DNA of 64,000 nt, from the NCBI GenBank assembly GCA_033964015.1, contig CM066921.1:29099918-29163917 (forward strand). Reading direction: 5' to 3'. The position numbers and the translations under genes were made by a program. The stretch is from Scolanthus callimorphus. Taxonomy: Eukaryota > Cnidaria > Anthozoa > Actiniaria > Edwardsiidae. This document shows, piece after piece, positions 22,501 to 31,400 of this stretch (within the stretch, counting starts at the first letter, position 1; each line of letters begins with the position of its first letter). The notes below the pieces were generated by a model. The model ran no database searches, was not told the origin of the DNA, and saw only the letters and a list, made by a program, of their open reading frames with translations.

Positions 22501-22528
22501 ATTGATTTCCTTTGTTACCTTCGCTCAT
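10375..22528 (-). CDS. Type II transmembrane collagen with short-chain collagen C4-like C-terminus (5 exons, 473 aa)
   Basis: Model on the - strand: 22528..22125, 18481..18213, 14583..14287, 11454..11168, 10539..10375. All junctions have GT/AG ends and matching phases (2, 1, 1, 0). Residues 1-37 are a cytoplasmic N-terminus, 38-61 a signal-anchor helix, and 106-111 the basic site RGRKRR, a proprotein-convertase motif. Residues 150-263 form 38 uninterrupted Gly-X-Y triplets. From about 264 a cysteine-rich globular domain follows, with MYTRWGRTACP, QCAVC, and a final CPPY...CVVC. This order resembles vertebrate MACIT collagens and gliomedin (membrane anchor, furin shedding, collagen stalk), joined to the C-terminal domain of sponge/cnidarian short-chain collagen C4. 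Likely a trimeric pericellular matrix protein that can be shed. The ATG at 22528 was chosen because the frame upstream has no other ATG. Introns 2 and 3 carry large minisatellites. Confidence 0.9.
10906..11151. mobile_element. MITE, GGGGCTCTCRCACGCTT family, copy B
   Basis: Inverted copy of the element at 4084-4334. It sits in intron 4 of the collagen gene and stops about 17 bp from the exon 4 donor. Confidence 0.85.
11168..11454 (-). CDS. Membrane collagen, exon 4
   Basis: Encodes the middle of the C-terminal globular domain: LFKCLPSKPW, then VQCAVCLAKTRS, LPARKECYRGW and HREYDGFLG. These match the LCLP, CAVC, P-x-x-x-x-C-x-x-G-W and REY-x-G-(Y/F)-L landmarks of the C4-like family. Entry phase 1, exit phase 0. 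Confidence 0.93.
11521..11706. mobile_element. MITE with CAGCCATTCTCAGTTACACGC termini
   Basis: A 186-bp element whose ends are inverted copies of CAGCCATTCTCAGTTACACG, flanked by TAA on both sides (TA-type target). Inner arms (GCTTGCAAGCGAAAA) are also inverted. Non-coding, in intron 3 of the collagen gene. Confidence 0.8.
11708..11833. mobile_element. Small MITE directly abutting the previous one
   Basis: About 126 bp bounded by TAAAGGCCCATGACCAA and its inverted partner TTTGGTGATGGGCCTTTA. It begins where the 11521-11706 element ends, so two TA-type elements sit back to back. Confidence 0.7.
12365..13185. mobile_element. Fold-back element interrupted by a nested MITE
   Basis: Sequences at about 12365-12515 and 12930-13185 are inverted copies of each other, sharing GGGTGAAGTTTCCGTGTTTTCGAG and TTCAGTGGTAGTTCGTTTTGCC in 12-20 bp blocks. 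The interior palindrome around 12852-12950 carries a further insertion at 12515-12851. Confidence 0.75.
12515..12851. mobile_element. CAGGGGCGTAGCCAGC MITE with 5-bp TSD (copy A)
   Basis: A 337-bp element with termini CAGGGGCGTAGCCAGC and its complement, flanked by TTATT (12510-12514 and 12852-12856). It contains two (G)n tracts and tandem GGGGTTCCGCTGC phrases. A related element with a different 5-bp TSD is at 63623-63869. Confidence 0.8.
13408..13490. repeat. Two-copy direct repeat
   Basis: The phrase CCGCGCGCTCTGATTGGCTT plus about 20 further bases occurs twice in tandem, in intron 3 of the collagen gene. Confidence 0.8.
13563..14286 (-). repeat. 67-bp minisatellite made of an exon end plus its 5' splice site
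   Basis: About 11 tandem units, mostly 67 bp, run up to the donor of collagen exon 3. Read on the - strand each unit is the last 38 or so bases of exon 3 (ending GTGTATTCAG) plus the first 29 or so bases of the intron (GTGAGGTGACC onward). Every unit therefore carries a copy of the 5' splice site. The outermost copy is truncated and one unit has GTGTATT altered. 67 is not a multiple of three, so inclusion of units as exon would shift the frame. Confidence 0.95.
14287..14583 (-). CDS. Membrane collagen, exon 3
   Basis: Encodes 13 Gly-X-Y triplets, a Cys-containing linker with an acidic run (PDDDDVDD), and the landmark GVMYTRWGRTACP. It ends at TVYSG, whose last codon is split (phase 1) by the GTGAGG donor. 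This exon end and donor are the source of the 67-bp minisatellite that follows in the intron. Confidence 0.93.
14690..14998. mobile_element. Fold-back repeat, GGAATTTCTGCAGAAACCCAT family, copy A
   Basis: Inverted ends GGAATTTCTGCAGAAACCCA and the complement flank an AT-rich centre of TTAAAATAATT repeats. Related copies are at about 21519-21690 and 50463-50605. It lies in intron 2 of the collagen gene. Confidence 0.75.
15185..15275. repeat. Dispersed duplicate of an intron 2 segment
   Basis: About 85 bp (TTTTCACTTGGGAATAGTGT onward) recurs nearly unchanged at 17908-17978. A neighbouring segment at 17850-17905 recurs at 18150-18208, immediately next to the exon 2 donor. Intron 2 has thus duplicated pieces of itself. 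Confidence 0.8.
16195..16860. repeat. Minisatellite, TTACCGCACGTGGTGCGAGGAG type
   Basis: Degenerate units of roughly 23-25 bp built on ACCGCACGTGGTGCGAGGA are arranged in higher-order blocks of about 210 bp that each include GGCAATTTATATGGCRTGTT and a GACCGCAAGGAGGGGG phrase. It lies in intron 2 of the collagen gene. The open frames through it on both strands follow the repeat and are not genes. Confidence 0.9.
17330..17760. repeat. Minisatellite, GAGTTATGGGTGTGGTCAAG type
   Basis: Degenerate units of about 30-35 bp (AGAGAGGTTTTGAGTTATGG) in intron 2 of the collagen gene. Confidence 0.85.
18213..18481 (-). CDS. Membrane collagen, exon 2
   Basis: Encodes the dibasic linker and the first 25 Gly-X-Y triplets. 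It enters in phase 2 (completing an Arg codon with exon 1) and exits in phase 1 within the next Gly codon, so the triplet register continues unbroken into exon 3. Confidence 0.93.
18953..19025 (+). repeat. tRNA-like sequence, probable SINE head or decayed tRNA
   Basis: Contains a good RNA polymerase III A box (TAGCGTAGTGG) and B box (GGTTCGAACCC) about 40 bp apart, with a short T-arm stem (CAGG/CCTG), followed by a T-rich run. The acceptor stem and anticodon arm do not pair convincingly. It lies in intron 1 of the collagen gene. Confidence 0.5.
19114..19338. mobile_element. Partial copy of the TTAAAGAGCC MITE family
   Basis: Shares GTCAGCCGCCATTTTGACAG, GAGAAAGCATCCATTTCC and TACACGAAATTCGTCTTCTA with the full copy at 24575-24808, but its terminal GGCTCTTTAA is missing. 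Confidence 0.75.
19515..21183. mobile_element. TA-flanked TIR element carrying a nested LINE
   Basis: Ends are GGCACAGACAGTTTCTGCTC on the left and GAGCAGAATCTGTCTGTGCC on the right (one mismatch when inverted), each next to TA. Just inside both ends are AAAAGTTGCTCAAAAGTTGC-type phrases. Its flanks (GATCCTTCATATA... to the left, TATATGGTACATTATAG... to the right) are the two parts of one palindromic element, so this transposon has landed in that palindrome. Confidence 0.7.
20003..20965 (-). mobile_element. 5'-truncated L2/CR1-like LINE
   Basis: On the - strand the frame from about 20958 to 20320 encodes the region after the reverse transcriptase (DKTELLVLNARHR, NIGVWFDDKLTMEKQV, LDHCNSLLAGL, LQYVQNSAARLLTG, LHWLPIKERIDFKLL). 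This is the standard end of L2/CR1/Rex-type LINE ORF2. The catalytic part of the RT is absent, so the copy is dead on arrival. The 3' UTR includes the AAGGCGCTATATAAGT phrase typical of these LINEs and ends in an (ATT)n tail at about 20005-20027. Confidence 0.88.
21519..21692. mobile_element. Fold-back repeat, GGAATTTCTGCAGAAACCCAT family, copy B
   Basis: Compact, strongly palindromic copy: GGAATTTCTGCAGAAACCCA at the left and the imperfect complement at the right, with inner CATGGGAAAAGCTGAATTTC arms. Confidence 0.8.
22125..22528 (-). CDS. Membrane collagen, exon 1 (start, signal anchor, furin site)
   Basis: Begins at an ATG reading MSEGNKGNQSP. It encodes the hydrophobic anchor SLVLGVSLIALCLSLLCIVH, a CECK motif just outside the membrane, and an acidic stretch ending in RGRKRR. 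The donor GTAAGT follows; exit phase 2. Confidence 0.9.
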
Positions 22529-23498
22529 AAATCGCAAATAAGAGTGTTGATGGCAAGCATGCCGTGTAATTTGCTATCCACGCAAGCTTGGAATACAAAG
22601 CGCCCTTCTTCCCTCAATAATAGCTCGTATTTAGTAATTTGAGCTCGTTTAGTTTTACGTAGTTAGTGGTATGTTATTAGGTCAAGTATCAAGGGTTTTG
22701 CACTTGTGGGTGGTGAAAAGATCTCGAGTAGAATATTTTGGCCAAACGTTTTTAGACAAACATTTTGATGATGACAAACTACTAGCCAAATATTCCATTC
22801 TTTTTTTACCCTTTAAAAATGCGAATCGAAGCACAAACCCCGTACTTCGGGATACCTGGAATATTTTAATAAGTGAAAAATTAAGAGCACTAACATTTTT
22901 GCGACTTTATTCGTCATATTTTACATCCAGTGCGGAAAAACTGTACACTTAAATCGGAGTGCTTTGTGTTATGTGGCAAAAAAGGTCTTTCCACAGGGCG
23001 TCCAGATTGCATTTGTATTGACATGTACACACAACTCTTACGATACCCGATGGTAACTCCATTAAGTGCTCCAAATTGCTGATACAATCATACAATACAA
23101 TGTTTCAGATGATTGACAATAAATCACGACTACCTTTGTTCTACTGTCTCTGTGTGATTTCTTAGAGTTCTTATAGTGCTATTCTGTAGCTTTATGGGCG
23201 ATAAAACAATCCGGCGATCAACGGTCATTAAACTGCCCCGCAGATTCCCAAAGGACAAGAGTTATTAAAACAACACTATAAATACACGAAGGCCAGAAAT
23301 TAGACGAATTCAATTGTAAAAAAGCAGGAAAATTGACCAAAACTTGCAGATACTCGAGAAACATCCTTCTCTTGATCGCCATTTTGTTTTTACCCCCCAC
23401 CGAGGGGCCTGAGTCACGTTTCGAACACCACAGGCAACCCGCGCGGATTTGCGCGTACAGTAGGATGAACATATGAAGTATCTAGGGAATTGTCTCTA

Positions 23499-24450
23499 GA
23501 TCCTTCATATATGGTACACCATAGTGTCCTTCTGTATATCTCTGTTCTATAAGACATGGGAGATATTTATACGGAGGACACTATAGTGTACCATATGAAG
23601 GATCTACCGTACTATATGGTACACCATAGTGTCCTTCTGTATATCCCTGTTCTATAAGACATGGGAGATATTTTTACGGAGGACACTATAGTGTACCATA
23701 TGAAGGATCTACCGTACTATATGGTACACTATAGTGTCCTTCTGTATATCCTTGTTCTATAAGACAGGGGACATATTTATACGGAGGACACTATAGTGTA
23801 CCATATGAAGGATCTACCGTACTATATGGTACACCATAGTGTCCTTCTGTATATCCTTGTTCTATAAGACATGGGACATATTTATACGGAGGACACTATA
23901 GTGTACCATATGAAGGATCTACCGTACTATATGGTACACCATAGTGTCCTTCTGTATATCCGGCCTTGTTCTATAAGACATGGGAGATATTTATACGGAG
24001 GACACTATAGTGTACCATATGAAGGATCTACCGTACTATATGGTACACCATAGTGTCCTTCTGTATATCCTTGTTCTATAAGACATGGGACATATTTATA
24101 CGGAGGACACTATAGTGTACCATATGAAGGATCTACCGTACTATATGGTACACCATAGTGTCCTTCTGTATATCTCTGTTCTATAAGACATTGGAGATAT
24201 TTATACGGAGGACACTATAGTGTACCATATGAAGGATCTACCGTACTATATGGTACACTATAGTGTCCTTCTGTATATCCTTGTTCTATAAAACATGGGA
24301 GATATTTATACGGAGGACACTATAGTGTACCATATGAAGGATCTACCGTACTATATGGTACACTATAGTGTCCTTCTGTATATCTCTGTTCTATAAGACA
24401 TGGGAGATATTTATACGGAGGACACTATAGTGTACCATATAAGGATCTAC
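23499..24450. repeat. Satellite array of nine palindromic units
   Basis: Nine head-to-tail units of about 105 bp. Each contains TATATGGTACACCATAGTGTCC on one arm (the start shown here in parts) and GGACACTATAGTGTACCATA on the other around a loop with TTCTATAAGACATGGGA. Adjacent units are joined by GAAGGATCTACCGTAC. Differences between units are single bases and one 4-bp insertion near 23960. The unit corresponds to the single palindrome at 9085-9184. Confidence 0.95.
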
Positions 24451-24574
24451 CGAGTTGTCTGCTCTAACCGCTGCACAGTCATCAAGGGCGCATAACACAG
24501 TGGGAGCCTCAATTTCAAGTAAAACGTTTTCAATACCGACGAGAAAACGAATGAGCTTGAGACAATAGACACGC

Positions 24575-24808
24575 TTAAAGAGCCTATGTCAGCCGCCATT
24601 TTGACAGCATAGCAACATACCAACTCGGAGAAAGCATCCATTTCCATCGGCTGATTTAGAGAATATAGAGCAATTTTCTCGATTGAATGTGGTAAATAAA
24701 ATCTGAAACTTTGTTTTTAGATGTTGGTAAAGAAATTTCTACACGTAATTCGTCTTCTAATAGCGAACGATAACAATAACAAAGGAGTGGCTGACACGGG
24801 CTCTTTAA
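24575..24808. mobile_element. Full-length TTAAAGAGCC MITE
   Basis: About 234 bp bounded by TTAAAGAGCCTATGTCAGCC and GGCTGACACGGGCTCTTTAA, TA-type target. It sits inside another fold-back element whose arms are at about 24444-24560 and 24815-24910 (sharing CGCATAACACAGTGGGAGCC and its inverse); that outer family is also at 62950-63215. Confidence 0.8.
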
Positions 24809-24996
24809 GGAAACGTCTCGGACGCGGTATTCTTGAGTTTTTCGACTTCAAATTGATGCTCCCACTGTATTTGTTATGCGCCGAGTTTTTGAGTGCATGT
24901 TGTGCAGAACTAACAAAGGAATTATCACATGATCTAAGTAAATTGGGTGGGAATAAGACTTAAATATTGTCGGCCAATTTGTCTATTAAGAATGCC

Positions 24997-25440
24997 CTAG
25001 TTTTGTGGTATTATTTCTTGCTGTTGTTGTTGAATTGTTGCATTCTCCTTTTTTCGAATTCCGACGCTTATTAACTTTGGACCTACATTACTGTGGCTAT
25101 TTTCGCCGAATGACACGCCCTTGAACCCTTTTGACTCCATGCGAAAGGAAGATGCCGATTTATCACCACACCAATGGTCACATTTCTTGTATGGACATAC
25201 GGACGGATATTGTTGACTAGAGAGGAAAAATCCTTTAAGATAATCATGGTCGCAGACGAGTAGCTGATACTGATAAGCACTCGAGGCGGTCCCACCCCCT
25301 TCCCAGTAGCCATTGCTTTGTGAGTCATCATCGCCGGCAGCGTAGCTGTAGCCGAGTTTCACAGCCTGTCCATCGCGCCGTCTGAAGTGAGCCAGCTGTT
25401 TTGGGTCAGCGTCCTCTCTGATGTATAAAATCTCGTTGAA
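24997..25440 (-). CDS. PAN-EGF-fibrinogen gene, exon 20 (fibrinogen-like domain, part 2, stop)
   Basis: Opens with FNEILYIREDAD directly after the CNDLW of exon 19. It contains LLVCDHDYLKGFFLS, CPYKKCDHWCG and KGVSFGENSH, then a Gln-rich tail before TAG. Entry phase 0. Confidence 0.9.
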   Translation of the reverse strand, partial: FNEILYIREDADPKQLAHFRRRDGQAVKLGYSYAAGDDDSQSNGYWEGGGTASSAYQYQLLVCDHDYLKGFFLSSQQYPSVCPYKKCDHWCGDKSASSFRMESKGFKGVSFGENSHSNVGPKLISVGIRKKENATIQQQQQEIIPQN

Positions 25441-28400
25441 CTGAATGCAAACAAAATAGAGTCGATCTCAGATGGGTGTCGATGAATGTCGAAAAGTGTC
25501 GAAACGTGTCGAAAAGTGTCGAAACGTGTCGAAAAGTGTCGAAACGTCTCGAAAAGTGTCGACGAGTGCCGAAAAGTGTCGATGGGTGTCGAAAAGTGTT
25601 GACGAGTGTCGAAAAGTATGCGCTGAGCGTGACTTGAAACTCGACATCCTATGAAGATCCGAACAAGGTGCGTGGGTGAACAACAAGCGCGCATAGAATT
25701 TCTAGGTCTCTGTTTAGCTATAGTCTATCGCTGGGTTTCATATCGTGAGTGCCCGGGTGAATCTTTTAATATCATAATGATTAACATTCGACCTTTTCAA
25801 CAACATATCTTTTGCACCTCATAGTATGATGAGAGTTGTGTTGGCGAATGGTGAGAAAAGACCATGGTCGCCATTTGTGCCAAAAAAAAGGTCTGTTTTT
25901 CAAGCAGTTCAAGCTTAGATGAGAAGACACCTTTATAACATAGCTACGATATAACGCGCGCTCTGATTGGGCAATTTTTATGAAGAAGTTTTGGCGGGAC
26001 GCACGTAGTCAAGGGCAACCAGGATGGTCCACGCTTTGAACTCGCCGAAAGATTGATTTGGTTCGCTGAAGGAAGATTTTCGTGTCTTATTCACTAAAAG
26101 TATGGCTAACAAGTCTAAAATGGAGTTCTTCAAGCTATTGAGAGCATGTCAATTTGTGGGTTATGCACGAGGCTGTTAATTTACATGGATTTAGTGGAAA
26201 TTTGAATGCTTGGATAGTTGAGAGAGCACTCAGTTAGTAAGAGTCACACTCGGCTAACGCGCCTCGTGCTCTCTCAGCTATCCGCGTGCTTCCAGAACTG
26301 GATATACGCACGCTAAGCATGGACCATTCCTTAATTGGACAGTTAGGAAAATGCATTTTGCCGCGGTGGCGGAATAGCCCGAATTACGCTCGAATGCTCA
26401 CAAGATAAAAGCTTCAAATCAAGGCTCTCTCCAAGTTCTAATACATTTATAGTAATTTAAAAGAGAGCCTGGACTTGAGGTTATTGTTTGTAGGCATTGG
26501 AGCGCAATTCGAACATGAATGCAACGTAGTCTTTCTCGCCATGAAAAACATGCATAGGACAGGAATCTCCAAAATCACATTACATGCATACGCCTAATAT
26601 TCCCAATGCGCGACGCTCGACGTAGGCTATGAATGCTTTCAACTTTTAAATTCCACAGTTATTTGAAAACAGGTGTACAGATTCCGAATAAACAAAAACC
26701 ATTTGTACGTTACCCATAAGTCATTGCAGTTTGTTGTGTACCCGTTTGCCCCGTAAGGACGGTCGTCGCTATAGTTGACATTTCGTCTGGGATCAGCAGT
26801 AAGATTACTGGTATAACACATGGTCCATCCACCACCGAATGACGTCATATCACAATACGCCTGGAACTTGCTGTCAAGGTCACCGTCAGGGGGGCTTATC
26901 CAGTACACGCCGCTAGGCAGGCTGGGAAATATCTGGTGGAGCGACTGGCAATCGATAATGGCACTACAATTGATGACTATAGAGCAAAATTTCGATAAAT
27001 TATTTAGAGGTATTTGGAATGAAATCATTCTCGTACCCAGAGCTCCCCGGCTCGTCACTTCGCGGGGAGGCTCTGGTGACATCCACCGACGCATGCTCAA
27101 AAGAAAATGGTGGTTTTATGGCTCAATATTACTTTTAGAGCGTTCAAGTCGAAGGCATACGTTGAAAAGACGAGTAGGAAACGAATACCAGTGTTATTTT
27201 GAGAGATACGTTTTTATAAAGATTTAGCTATTTAGAGATTAAGCTATTTTTATGAACGCGTGCGCGCCATTTCAGCCAATCAGCGAAGACGGGGGGAGCT
27301 CTGGGTTCGAGAATGACAAAACAAGTGAAATAGATGATGATGAGAATGATGGCTTTCACCAGAGCCTTCCCCGACAGGTGACGGGTTGGGGATCTCTGGG
27401 TTCGAGAGTAGAATGGAACAAATTCTTGTTCAGATTTTTATAAAATGCTCATTGAACAGACCAATTTCGATATATTAAAATTGTTACTTGAGTCCGAGGC
27501 TCATGGGAATAACACAAAAGAAATCGCATCGTCATCGAAAAATGAATAATTTATTTCTTTTGTTTATTCCCATGAGCCTCGTATCCAAGTTTGCATTTCA
27601 AGATATCGAAATTGTTCTATTCGCCTGAATCCGAAATTCGCCTTTGTCACGCGCCGCCATTTGTTTCCAGAATGACCCGGCAAAGCAGAAAAAGCAATGA
27701 GCCATTTTGTACCATAGTCCCAGCATCAGGCTTCGCTTTCCAACATGAGCAAAACCCACGCCCTGCTTGACCTCGTTTCCATGCTGAATAAATCGGCTGG
27801 AAAATTCAAGATGTCGCTTGTGTGGCAAAGGCGAAATACATTGTACTCACTATCTCGATTCTGATTGGCTAAGAGCGCGCGCTTTACTTTGGAATCACGC
27901 AACCACCGATAATGGTTGCTTTGTTGAAAATATTTTTGCTGTAACATTTGAGAGTGCGCAAGTGAGCAAGAATCATTGGGCGACATGTTAATCAGTATAA
28001 CTCACATCTGTTGCAGTGTGTTCCATTCCCCTCGAAACTCTGGTGAAGGTTACAGGTGCAGTTGTATGAGCCAATCAAGTTCATGCACGTGGCGTTACCA
28101 TGACAACCGTCGGTCTTCTCTTGACATTCATCGATGTCTGATTAGAAGAGAATACTTTATTCTCTTAGTTTAAACGGAAAGTAAGGCCTGTTTACACCTA
28201 TTTCAATAAACGTTGCTCCGTATAACGTAAAACCATGAACCATGCATCATAATGAAGACGCTATTTCTCATATTTTCCTCGAACTTGGCAAACCAAACTA
28301 AACTAAAACAACCCAATGGCACTTTGATTACTACTTTGAGACAAAATTTGACATGAACTATTTCGATTTAGTCAAGAATTATCATTGCGACTTATGAAGC

Positions 28401-31400
28401 ACGGTTCCTGATACATGGCTTCACGAGCAACGTTAATGGAAACAGGTTTGAAACGTCGATCAAACATCGAATGCCGCATCATATGTTATCGATAGAAATT
28501 TCATTCACTGCAGCTTAGAGGATACTTTGTCTAGTGCAAAATCTATCAACAATAGATCAACTTGAGTACTAGAATCAGAAACATATAAGTGAGTTGAAAC
28601 GTGTAACAGCGCGACAACCTGCGAACAACTCGCGATCAAAAAGCACCATATTTGGAAAGCAACAGATTCTTCGCTTAGCCAATCAGCAACGGGAGATGTT
28701 ATTCGTCATGTTTTCTAAAAATAACGCGCGCGAACTCCCCACAACAGAAGCACAATGAGTTGTGAACTGTTTCTTTTCCATGCTCAAAATTCATCAAAAA
28801 TAAGGCTTAAAGCACCATGAAGAAGAACAAATGAGAATCTGAAGACAACAATTTATAAAGAAATAAAATCTATAAGTTAATTTATAAACTAAACGTTTTC
28901 GGTACTGAAAGAAAAAAACAACCACATTTTTTCGAGCCTTACTTGTTTGTTTTGACTTGATTGGATCCTTCGTCCTTTCTTTGACATCTCATTTTCCAGT
29001 ACAAATTCAACGACAACATATCTTGGAGTTTATAACTAAGAGCCCTGGAGAACTACTCTAATTTCCCTTCTTCTGTGTTTGTTGTTTCAAGAACGGATCC
29101 ATTGCAAATAGCCGAGTTCTCCTTCGTTCCTACGTGTAAAGTAGTTCCTTTTCAATCAACAGAATCCAGCCGACGTTTATATTCATTTCTCCCGTTCTGG
29201 TTATTTCTTCAATAGTTTCTCAGAGTTCCTAGCCATAAAACTCTGCTTGGCCAACCTCTTTTTTTCCTTCCGAAACTGAGTCGAGTGGTGTGAGTTTTAA
29301 CTTTGCAAAATATGCTCAATTCCTGAATTATTTTTCTCGTTCTTGGAAATTTATGCATTTTGGTTGAGCTTGGAAGTTCTTCTTACAAAGTTCATTGGTA
29401 TTCCAACAGGAAATCTCGTAGAAAAGCCGGTAAGACTTCCAAAAATCTGCAAGCATCGATGAATCAGAATATGTAGCTTTGCAAAACGAGCACCGAAGCC
29501 TGCCGTGTGCAGTGAAAAGTCACATCTGAATTTTGATTGGCTGCACGCAAGGACATTGTTTTCCAAATATGGTGTTTAATGATCGCGAGTTGTTCGCAGG
29601 TTGTCACATCAGATTCATTCGTCTGTTACACGTTTCAACTCACTTATATGTTTCTGCTAGAATTTAATGGAAGGCAAGGTGTGATTTCCTTGCCTATTTT
29701 TATTTTGTTGTAAAATGGGAAAGACCAATTTGGCTTACGAGATTCGCGGCAAAGGATCGGAGGCAGTATCCAAGAGATGCATAATTACAAGAAATTTTCT
29801 GACTATACTGTCCGGAATTAGGCCATGACGGTCTCCAATGGAGAGATGCTACGTTAAAGCAATATAGCCACAGAACAAGTTGGATCATTTACAACTGGAA
29901 TAAAGGTAAAACTGAAAAGTGCACAAACCTTCGCAATGATTTCCATCTCCCGAGAATCCTGGTTTGCATTGACAAGTATGTGAGCCCACGGTGTTGGTAC
30001 AGTTGGCGTGAGCGTGACAGTTCTGAGGGGTTGATGTACATTCATTGATATCTGAGGGCATAAAATGAACAAATCAACCCCTTCGCTGCACCTATAAAAC
30101 GTGCATTCTGTGCTATGTCACTGCGTTCCGCCGCACAGAAAATGTTTATATTGTATATTGTACATGAACGTACACGGGTGTAGGTGAGACACTAAAGCAA
30201 TGTATGTTTGTTACACGTCTCAACTCACTTATATGTTTCTGGAAAGACCAATTTGGCTTACGAGATTCGACGCGGCAAAAGATCGGAGGCAGTATCCAAG
30301 AGATGCATAATTACAAGAAGTTTTCTGACAATACTGTCCGGAATTAGGCCATGAATCACGGTCTCCAATGGAGAGATGCTACGTTAAAGCAATTATAGCC
30401 ACAGAACAAGTTGGATCATTTACAACTGGAATAAAGGGAAAATTGAAAAGTGCACAAACCTTCGCAATGATTTCCATCTCCCGAGAATCCTGGTTTGCAT
30501 TGACAAGTATGTGAGCCCACGGTGTTGGTACAGTTGGCGTCAGCGTGACAGTTGTGAGAGGTTGATGTACATTCATTGATATCTGAGGGCATAAAATGAA
30601 CAAATCAACCCCTTCGCTGCACCTATAAAACGTGCATTCTGTGCTATGTCACTGCGTTCCGCCGCACAGAAAATGTTTATATTGTATATTCTACATGAAC
30701 GTACACGGGTGTAGGAGAGACACTAAAGCAATGTATGTTTGTTACACGTTTCAACTCACTTATATGTTTCTGGAAAGACCAATTTGGCTTACGAGATTCG
30801 ACGCGGCAAAAGATCGGAGGCAGTATCCAAGAGATGCATAATTACAAGAAGTTTTCTGACAATACTGTCCGGAATTATTAGGCCATGAATCACGGTCTCC
30901 AATGGAGAGATGCTACGTTAAAGCAATTATAGCCACAGAACAAGTTGGATCATTTACAACTGGAATAAAGGGAAAAATGAAAAGTGCACAAACCTTCGCA
31001 ATGATTTCCATCTCCCGAGAATCCTGGTTTGCATTGACAAGTATGTGAGCCCACGGTGTTGGTACAGTTGGCGTCAGCGTGACAGTTGTGAGAGGTTGAT
31101 GTACATTCATTGATATCTGAGGGCATAAAATGAACAAATCAACCCCTTCGCTGCACCTATAAAAACGTGCATTCTGTGCTATGTCACTGCGTTCCGCCGC
31201 ACAGAAAATGTTTATATTGTATATTCTACATGAACGTACACGGGTGTAGGAGAGACACTAAAGCAATGTATGTTTGTTACACGTCTCAACTCACTTATAT
31301 GTTTCTGGAAAGACCAATTTGGCTTACGAGATTCGACGCGGCAAAAGATCGGAGGCAGTATCCAAGAGATGCATAATTACAAGAAGTTTTCTGACAATAC

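Larger units (their letters stand above)
22529..24996. other. Intergenic region between the collagen gene and the PAN-EGF-fibrinogen gene
   Basis: No gene was supported. It contains a dispersed repeat at about 23310-23460 (also at 10150-10320), the nine-copy palindromic array and a nested MITE pair at 24444-24900. The 5' region of the collagen gene lies at its left edge; no core promoter motif could be called. Confidence 0.6.

Noticed and set aside
22528..22537. Upstream start for the collagen frame
   Set aside because: The longer frame opens at TTG; the first ATG (22528) is the supported start.
23499..24450. CRISPR-like array
   Set aside because: Units are contiguous palindromes without unique spacers, in an animal genome; it is a satellite derived from a transposon.
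25359..25694. Open frames rich in F-D-T-F-R-H-x-S-T repeats
   Set aside because: Translation of the GTGTCGAAAA tandem repeat, not a protein.
26963..26976. Alternative acceptor for the fibrinogen-like exon at 26963
   Set aside because: It would require an entry phase of 2, whereas the preceding cbEGF exon exits in phase 1; the acceptor giving 26976 restores the frame.
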